Positions 6,377 through 9,563 of a stretch of DNA of 9,563 nt are shown here, piece by piece. The position numbers were made by a program, and so were the translations under genes. Source of the DNA: ZC4RG30 sp964456255 (lineage in GTDB: Bacteria > Pseudomonadota > Gammaproteobacteria > Steroidobacterales > Steroidobacteraceae); NCBI GenBank assembly GCA_964456255.1, contig CAYWDZ010000119.1, positions 1 through 9,563 on the forward strand, read 5' to 3'. The notes under the pieces were generated by a model, which did no database searches, was not told the DNA's origin, and was given only the letters and a program-made list of their open reading frames with translations. The number at the start of each line of letters is the position of its first letter. The stretch's first letter is position 1.

Positions 6377-6599
6377 TGAAGGCCGGTCTCCGGACTCATG
6401 GATTCGTAACCACCGGCCCCAATCCTGACTGGGGCCGCGGCACGTTCGGCTGGCATGCCTTCCCGGGGGGTGCCCCAGTGGCGTCTCGCCAGCGAACAAA
6501 ACCCATCTACCGTTGCGGGGGCAGTGCCGGCATGGCGCTTGCGCGCGCACCGGCTTCCCGTTTCAACCTGCCGCGTTGCCACGGCAGGTCACCTTCAAC
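6377..6599 (-). ncRNA. Cobalamin (AdoCbl-type) riboswitch
   Basis: Read on the minus strand, this leader contains the hallmarks of the Rfam cobalamin riboswitch in the right order: GGGAAGCCGGTG (6548-6559), CACTGCCCCCGCAACGGTA (about 6507-6525), and the B12 box GAGTCCGGAGACCGGCC (6381-6397). A closing 6-bp P1 can form between TGAAGG (6592-6597) and CCTTCA (6377-6382). Peripheral hairpins include GGCCCCA/TGGGGCC (6415-6436). It lies between a good promoter and btuB, the classic target: bound cobalamin represses the receptor gene. No T-tract terminator follows the B12 box, so translational control is likely. The 5' boundary is set from the predicted transcription start and P1. Confidence 0.95.
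6566..6589 (-). promoter_or_regulatory. 5' hairpin in the riboswitch leader, possibly competing with the aptamer core
   Basis: ACCTGCCG and CGGCAGGT form a perfect 8-bp stem with an 8-nt loop. Its 3' arm includes GGCAGGT, which in the folded aptamer should pair with the end of the B12 box (ACCGGCC, one mismatch). The 5' arm ACCTGCC equals the consensus B12-box end. It may be a normal peripheral stem or an alternative, early-forming fold. Confidence 0.45.
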
Positions 6600-6605
6600 G
6601 CTGCA

Positions 6606-6635
6606 AGGCTACGGAGGCCCACGCGATACTGTCAA
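6606..6635 (-). promoter_or_regulatory. Sigma-70-type promoter of the riboswitch-btuB transcript
   Basis: On the minus strand a perfect -35 TTGACA (6630-6635) is separated by 18 nt from TAGCCT (6606-6611), a weak -10 of TANNNT form. The predicted start near 6599 lies just 5' of the riboswitch P1 arm, which fits well. The leader to the btuB ATG would be about 283 nt. Confidence 0.6.
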
Positions 6636-6738
6636 TCGCGGATTCCAGACGGGCTCGCAAAATCCCGGTCAGCTGGCGTACAGGTTGGCGGCGTCACACT
6701 ATGGGCATCTGACAGACCACGAAGTTGAGGAGAACACC
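6636..6738. other. Remainder of the btuB/DUF6491 divergent intergenic region
   Basis: The start codons of btuB and the DUF6491 gene are 422 bp apart. The riboswitch leader and its promoter fill 6317-6635. The remaining 103 bp must hold the promoter of the DUF6491 gene, but I find no convincing -35/-10 pair; CACTATGGG near 6697-6705 is the closest to a -10. No ORF with coding character is apparent here. Confidence 0.4.
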
Positions 6739-7161
6739 ATGAAATGGGCAAGCACTGCGGGACTTGTGGCCCTGGCGGCCGTGAGCCAGGCGTGGGCGGC
6801 TGATGCGCCAAAGGACGCCAGCCCGTCGGGACTGCAGAAGGAAGAGGCCAGGATCCCGTTCGTCAACCTGAAATCCACCATCAGCACCTGGCAGGCAGAC
6901 GGCGAGCAGGGAGTCTGGTTCCAGGACCAGCGCAAGCAGTGGTACTACGCCACCACGTTCGGCCGCTGCGAAGGTCTGGATTTCGCCATAGAGCTGGGAC
7001 TGCGGCCCGGAACGCTGAATACGCTGGACCGCTTCAGCGAAATCATCGTCCCGCATTACGGCCGCTGCGCACTCAAGAGCCTGGTCAAGAGCGAGCCGCC
7101 GCCGAAGGGCAAGCGTCACGAGAAAGTCAAGGAAGAGAAGGCAGAGAAGGAAGAGAAGTAA
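6739..7161 (+). CDS. Exported DUF6491 family protein
   Basis: A 140-residue protein of unknown function, recognised as DUF6491-like from the core RIPFVNL...I-TW-ADGEQGVWFQD...QWYYA, then C-GL-FAIELG, LDRFSEIIV and the end CALKSLVKSEPPP. Residues 1-20 are a signal peptide (MKWASTAGLVALAAVSQAWA, likely cut before ADAPKD), so it is probably periplasmic. Two Cys, 77 and 110, sit in the conserved core and could form a disulfide. After the Pro-rich SEPPP the chain ends in a charged Lys/Glu tail coded by a short tandem repeat. The start is firm: GAGGAG (6727-6732) lies 6 nt before the ATG. The frame stays open upstream, but that stretch is antisense riboswitch sequence. Its divergence from btuB does not imply a B12 role. 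Confidence 0.78.
   Translation: MKWASTAGLVALAAVSQAWAADAPKDASPSGLQKEEARIPFVNLKSTISTWQADGEQGVWFQDQRKQWYYATTFGRCEGLDFAIELGLRPGTLNTLDRFSEIIVPHYGRCALKSLVKSEPPPKGKRHEKVKEEKAEKEEK
7132..7158 (+). repeat. Three tandem 9-bp units coding the Lys/Glu tail of the DUF6491 protein
   Basis: GAAGAGAAG, GCAGAGAAG and GAAGAGAAG lie in tandem just before the stop codon and encode EEK-AEK-EEK. The unit is a multiple of three, so slippage would lengthen or shorten the tail without changing the frame. Confidence 0.7.
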
Positions 7162-7179
7162 CCTTGCGAGGAGTCCCTC

Positions 7180-7210
7180 TGGCCGGCCAGACCAGTATCA
7201 TGGCCGGCCA
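7180..7210. promoter_or_regulatory. Paired TGGCCGGCCA palindromes around the -10 of the YkoF-like gene
   Basis: The 10-bp perfect palindrome TGGCCGGCCA occurs at 7180-7189 and again at 7201-7210, with centres 21 bp apart (about two helical turns). Between them is TATCAT (7196-7201), a good -10 whose last T is shared with the second copy. The second copy ends on the A of the ATG at 7210. This looks like an operator pair for a dimeric regulator, or chance GGCC-rich sequence; no regulator gene is adjacent. Confidence 0.4.
7196..7201 (+). promoter_or_regulatory. -10-like hexamer of the YkoF-like gene (TATCAT)
   Basis: TATCAT matches the -10 consensus at five of six positions and ends 8 nt before the ATG at 7210. 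No Shine-Dalgarno sequence is present in the 8-nt GGCCGGCC between them. No clear -35 is seen. A leaderless start is the simplest reading. Confidence 0.45.
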
Positions 7211-7467
7211 TGAGCAACCTCGTTTCAGTTGAAATCAGCCTCTATCCGCTGACGCCGGACTTCAAGCCGCCGATCCGCGACTTCATCGCACGGCTGCGCG
7301 CCAACCCGCGCCTCACCGTCATTTCCAACACGATGAGCACCCAGGTACAGGGTGACTACGACGAAGTGTGGGATACCCTGAAGCGCGAGATGCGCCCCAA
7401 CCTCACCGGCAACTACCGCGTGGTGTTTGCCACCAAGTTCATGGGGCCGGTCGAGGCGGGCCTGTGA
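7210..7467 (+). CDS. Small YkoF/thiamine-binding-like protein
   Basis: An 85-residue soluble protein. VSVEISLYPLTP (6-16) followed by a helix (PIRDFIARLRAN), then TVISNTMSTQVQGDYDEVW (36-54) and a second helix, gives the beta-alpha-beta ferredoxin-like order of the YkoF/MTH1187 thiamine-binding superfamily. The pair 'SLYPL' and 'MST-V-G-YDEV' are the recognisable parts. Relatives bind thiamine or its pyrimidine precursor, as dimers or tandem domains; a single domain this short would need to oligomerise. Binding is inferred from weak resemblance only. It has no signal peptide. The gene lacks a Shine-Dalgarno sequence, carries a TATCAT -10 just upstream, and ends in a 4-nt overlap with the next start codon, so translation of the two is probably coupled. 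Confidence 0.6.
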   Translation: MSNLVSVEISLYPLTPDFKPPIRDFIARLRANPRLTVISNTMSTQVQGDYDEVWDTLKREMRPNLTGNYRVVFATKFMGPVEAGL

Positions 7468-7805
7468 GCGCACTTCCACCCTGCCCGCAATGCCAGTCCG
7501 GGCTGACTTACGAAGACGGGGCGAATTACGTGTGCCCCGAATGCGGCCATGAGTGGCCGGCAGGCGCTGCCGCCGAAGCCGCGCCGGCGGCACGCGTCTG
7601 GCGTGATGCAGTCGGCAATGAACTGCAGGACGGCGACACCGTCACGGTCATCAAGGATCTGAAGGTCAAAGGTGCCTCGTCGGTGGTGAAGGTGGGCACC
7701 AAGGTGAAGAACATCCGCCTGGTCGAGGGCGACCACGACATCGACTGCCGCATCGAAGGCATCGGTGCCATGGGGCTGAAGTCGCAGTTCGTGAAGAAGG
7801 TCTGA
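7464..7805 (+). CDS. yjdM: Zinc-ribbon protein YjdM (PhnA family)
   Basis: A 113-residue protein that closely matches E. coli YjdM (formerly PhnA, 111 residues). An N-terminal zinc ribbon has Cys7, Cys10, Cys24 and Cys27 (CPQC...CPECGHEW). An Ala-rich linker follows, then a C-terminal SH3-like domain with DGDTVTVIKDLKVKG and GTKVKNIRLVEGDHDIDC, almost identical to E. coli. Despite the old name, the E. coli protein is not a phosphonoacetate hydrolase and its role is unsettled. The start is a GTG at 7464 that overlaps the TGA of the YkoF-like gene (GTGA), giving an N-terminus equivalent to E. coli MSLPHCPKC. The frame stays open upstream, but inside the previous gene. No strong terminator follows in the 56 bp before the convergent hydrolase gene. 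Confidence 0.94.
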   Translation: MSALPPCPQCQSGLTYEDGANYVCPECGHEWPAGAAAEAAPAARVWRDAVGNELQDGDTVTVIKDLKVKGASSVVKVGTKVKNIRLVEGDHDIDCRIEGIGAMGLKSQFVKKV

Positions 7806-7843
7806 GGGCGACGCGGCGCGGGCTTCGCCCCCTGGTTCAGGTG

Positions 7844-7858
7844 TCCGGTGCACCCGGA
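7844..7858. terminator. Weak hairpin in the yjdM/hydrolase convergent gap
   Basis: TCCGG and CCGGA flank a 5-nt TGCAC loop, and a smaller GGGC-TTC-GCCC hairpin lies at 7820-7830. Neither is followed by a T tract on either strand. They are the only structures in the 56-bp gap between the converging genes, so they may contribute to Rho-dependent ending, but the call is weak. Confidence 0.2.
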
Positions 7859-7861
7859 GTT

Positions 7862-9106
7862 CTAGCGCGGCTTCCAGGCCGAGGCCGCGGCCATGAATGC
7901 CATCGTCTCGCCTTCCTCTGCGGTGTTGTCGCCTGGCGGAAAATGGCTGAGCTTCACCACCACGGTCTGCGTGGCTGGATCGATATAGATGTACTGCCCC
8001 TGCAGACCAATGGCCGCGAAGGCATCCGTGTTGGCGAACGTCCACCACTGCAGGCCATAGCCACCGCGCTGATTGTCCTCGGGCCCGGTGGGTTGCGTGG
8101 AGGCGTGAATCCAGTCCGCGGAAACGATGCGCCGCCCATTGGCCACACCGCCATTCAGCACCATCTGACCCACACGCGCGAAATCGCGCAACGTGGCATT
8201 GAAGCCGGCACCACTGAATTCGCGGCCAACGCCCGGCTCGCCATCCATGATGTAGAACCCATCGGCTTCGGCGCCCAGCGGCTCCCAGACACAGCGCGCC
8301 GTGTAGGCGGCTACCGTGCCCTGGGTTACGCGCTCGATGAGCCAGCCCAGCACGGCCGTATCGATGGTCTTGTACTGGAAGAAGGTGCCGGGCTCGTGGA
8401 TTCGCTTCAACGTGCGCGCCACATCGGCGAAGCGCGCCACATTCTTCACCAGCGCCAGGATGTGATTGGTGGCCGCGGTACCCGGGTTCCCGAAGTCGTA
8501 GCGCTCCGGGTAATCGACACCCGAACGCATCTGCATCACATGACGGATGGACACCCCTTCATAGCCCCCGCCATTCAGTTCCGGCAGGTAGCGCGAAATG
8601 GGCGTATCCAGCGAGTCGATTTTCCCGTCGGCCAGCGCGCAGCCGACCAGCAGCGAAGTGACGGACTTGGTCATGGACCAGGCGATGAATCGCGAGCGCT
8701 CGTTCGAATTGTTGCGGTAGATCTCGCTGACGATCCGGCCGTTCTTCATCACCAGCAGCGCATTGGTGTAGGTGCGCTCCAGGAACTGGTCGGCGCTGTA
8801 CCGCTGCCCGCGCCATGTATAGCTCACTTCAAGCGGATGATCCTCGCGCGGCAGCGCCCACACCGGACCGCTGCGCGGCACCGTGCGCGTGGTGAACAAG
8901 GTGTCCATGCTGCGGAAAGCCAGCGAACTGAAGTCACTGTCGAGCATGTGCCAGCGCAGGATCTGCACGGCCACGGGCACTTCGCTGGGCGGCCCGCCGG
9001 CCAGCGGCGCCGGCAGTTGCTGCTGGCCGAGCGCGGCAACCGGCAGGATCAACAGCAGCGCACGCGCGAACACGAAGATTGCGTCAGGCAGAAGTTGGCG
9101 TTTCAC
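7862..9106 (-). CDS. Exported serine hydrolase, beta-lactamase fold (NylB/EstB-like)
   Basis: A 414-residue protein of Pfam Beta-lactamase (class C, esterase and 6-aminohexanoate-dimer hydrolase relatives). Residues 1 to about 28 are a signal peptide ending VAALGQQ. The nucleophile motif SMTK places Ser144 and Lys147; the second motif is at Tyr245 in FFQYKTIDTAVLGWLIERV, which strongly recalls NylB-type hydrolases (Y-SIDTDVLGW). The third-motif region is GLQGQYIYIDP near 367-377, with no classic KTG. Such enzymes cleave amides or esters through an acyl-serine; penicillin hydrolysis is unlikely without KTG. The GTG at 9106 is chosen over ATGs at 9154 and 9172: GGGGG (9111-9115) lies 4 nt before it, the signal peptide starts there, and TATCAT (9132-9137) is a suitable -10. 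The gene stands alone, converging on yjdM. Confidence 0.88.
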   Translation of the reverse strand: MKRQLLPDAIFVFARALLLILPVAALGQQQLPAPLAGGPPSEVPVAVQILRWHMLDSDFSSLAFRSMDTLFTTRTVPRSGPVWALPREDHPLEVSYTWRGQRYSADQFLERTYTNALLVMKNGRIVSEIYRNNSNERSRFIAWSMTKSVTSLLVGCALADGKIDSLDTPISRYLPELNGGGYEGVSIRHVMQMRSGVDYPERYDFGNPGTAATNHILALVKNVARFADVARTLKRIHEPGTFFQYKTIDTAVLGWLIERVTQGTVAAYTARCVWEPLGAEADGFYIMDGEPGVGREFSGAGFNATLRDFARVGQMVLNGGVANGRRIVSADWIHASTQPTGPEDNQRGGYGLQWWTFANTDAFAAIGLQGQYIYIDPATQTVVVKLSHFPPGDNTAEEGETMAFMAAASAWKPR

Positions 9107-9131
9107 GAGACCCCCTTGCAGTAGTCGCCAG

Positions 9132-9137
9132 ATGATA
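9132..9137 (-). promoter_or_regulatory. -10-like hexamer of the serine hydrolase gene (TATCAT)
   Basis: TATCAT on the minus strand lies 25 nt before the GTG at 9106 and would give a leader of roughly 18 nt containing the GGGGG Shine-Dalgarno sequence. It supports the GTG start, because the upstream ATGs would lie at or before the promoter. No clear -35 is visible. Confidence 0.4.
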
Positions 9138-9299
9138 ACCCTGTACCTGCTCATGCCGGGTCGTCGGCGCATTTGCTGTACTGGCTGAACCCGGACTTAA
9201 TCCATGCCAACTTTCCATAACCGTCCGCAGCCACGATTCGCTGATGCCCGGACTGCCGCGACGGAGAGCCGGATCACGGTTGGATCGCGCGCCGCGCCA

Positions 9300-9305
9300 T
9301 AACCT
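9300..9305 (+). promoter_or_regulatory. -10-like hexamer of the small flagellar-rod-like gene (TAACCT)
   Basis: TAACCT fits TANNNT and ends 7 nt before the ATG at 9313, with no Shine-Dalgarno sequence in between. If real, the transcript would start at the start codon. CCATAACC also occurs at about 9215-9222 further upstream. Confidence 0.35.
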
Positions 9306-9312
9306 TTGCACC

Positions 9313-9552
9313 ATGAACGAGATCACCGCCACTCCCGGGGTCTATCAGAGTGCAGTCGGCACCATTCGCAAGTCAGTGGCCGCGCTGGCCCAGGACGCCC
9401 ACATCGTTGCCAATGCTGACTCGGCCGATTTCACTGATGTGCTCATGGCGCTGGTCGACGCAAGACAACAGGTGCTCTACACCAAGGCGGGCGCAAAGGT
9501 CATCAGTGCCGCCAACGAGATGATCGGCAGCCTGCTCGACGTCCGCGGCTGA
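9313..9552 (+). CDS. Small protein resembling the flagellar rod/hook C-terminal domain
   Basis: A 79-residue protein with no signal peptide. Residues about 47-77 (LVDARQQVLYTKAGAKV, then ISAANEMIGSLLDV) closely resemble the C-terminal helix of flagellar rod and hook proteins such as FlgC, FlgE and FlgG (AQRAYEANAKVI-TADEMLG-LL). The N-terminal segment YQSAVGTIRKSVAALAQDAHIVANA looks like a short amphipathic helix (quoted here only as a description of the region 11-35). In true rod proteins this helix packs with an N-terminal one in a coiled coil. Here the whole middle of a rod protein is absent, so it is a free-standing small protein, a type also annotated in other proteobacteria with no known role. 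No flagellar genes lie in the window. The ATG at 9313 fits the TAACCT hexamer; the frame opens earlier at 9244 without support. Confidence 0.7.
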   Translation: MNEITATPGVYQSAVGTIRKSVAALAQDAHIVANADSADFTDVLMALVDARQQVLYTKAGAKVISAANEMIGSLLDVRG

Positions 9553-9563
9553 GATCTTCGTCG

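Noticed and set aside
6317..6550. 78-codon in-frame N-terminal extension of the BtuB ORF
   Set aside because: It translates the riboswitch, including the B12 box, and would place the signal peptide internally. The ATG at 6316 starts a clean signal peptide.
7841..9124. Plus-strand ORF of 427 codons antisense to the serine hydrolase gene
   Set aside because: Its composition is Arg/His/Gln-rich with no domain, and the minus strand carries a full motif-bearing hydrolase. It is a shadow frame.
9107..9172. ATG starts at 9154 and 9172 for the serine hydrolase
   Set aside because: They add 16-22 residues before the signal peptide and lie over or upstream of the TATCAT hexamer. The GTG at 9106 has GGGGG at a usable distance.
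9206..9305. CCATAACC repeated upstream of the flagellar-rod-like gene, and nearby GGATC repeats
   Set aside because: Short, two copies each, no symmetry or regular spacing; no basis to call operators.
1..9563. CRISPR arrays, tRNA/rRNA genes, insertion sequences, phage or defence genes
   Set aside because: Scanned by eye on both strands; no spaced direct repeats, cloverleaf or transposase-like ORFs were seen.

Overview
This is a GC-rich, tightly packed chromosomal window from a proteobacterium, most likely a gammaproteobacterium. The carbonic anhydrase, DUF2058/YaiL protein, YjdM zinc-ribbon protein and BtuB receptor all resemble their E. coli counterparts closely. The DUF6491 and double-DTG aspartyl protease families point loosely to the Xanthomonadales/Nevskiales/Steroidobacterales side of the class; that placement is inferred from family recall, not computed.

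Layout: (1) 1-353, 3' end of an RND efflux pump gene (+). (2) 359-1003, beta-carbonic anhydrase (-), divergent from (3) 1039-2262, an FAD amine oxidase (+). (4) 2249-2872, an exported TPR protein (-), whose end overlaps the amine oxidase gene by 14 bp. (5) 2933-3478, DUF2058/YaiL (+), followed by (6) 3516-4460, a two-lobed exported aspartyl protease (+). (7) 4472-6316, a BtuB-like TonB-dependent receptor (-) with a long leader holding a cobalamin riboswitch (about 6377-6599) and a perfect -35 hexamer upstream. (8) 6739-7161, an exported DUF6491 protein (+). (9) 7210-7467, a small YkoF-like protein (+), overlapping by 4 nt (10) 7464-7805, YjdM (+). (11) 7862-9106, an exported NylB/beta-lactamase-fold serine hydrolase (-). 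(12) 9313-9552, a 79-residue protein resembling the C-terminal end of flagellar rod/hook proteins (+). I see no tRNA, rRNA, CRISPR array or insertion sequence.

This is not one operon. Strands alternate almost gene by gene, with four convergent pairs (gaps of 5, -14, 11 and 56 bp) and four divergent ones. The only likely co-transcribed groups are yaiL with the aspartyl protease, and the YkoF-like gene with yjdM. Several products act in the envelope (RND pump, TPR protein, aspartyl protease, BtuB, DUF6491, serine hydrolase), but no single shared pathway is evident.

The most informative signals are regulatory. The B12 riboswitch shows a plausible expression platform: an 8-bp pairing between the B12-box region and a downstream segment, beside a 7-bp hairpin next to the ribosome binding site. 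Five genes lack a Shine-Dalgarno sequence but carry a TANNNT -10-like hexamer 7-9 nt before the ATG, which suggests leaderless mRNAs. Two identical 10-bp palindromes 21 bp apart bracket the -10 of the YkoF-like gene.
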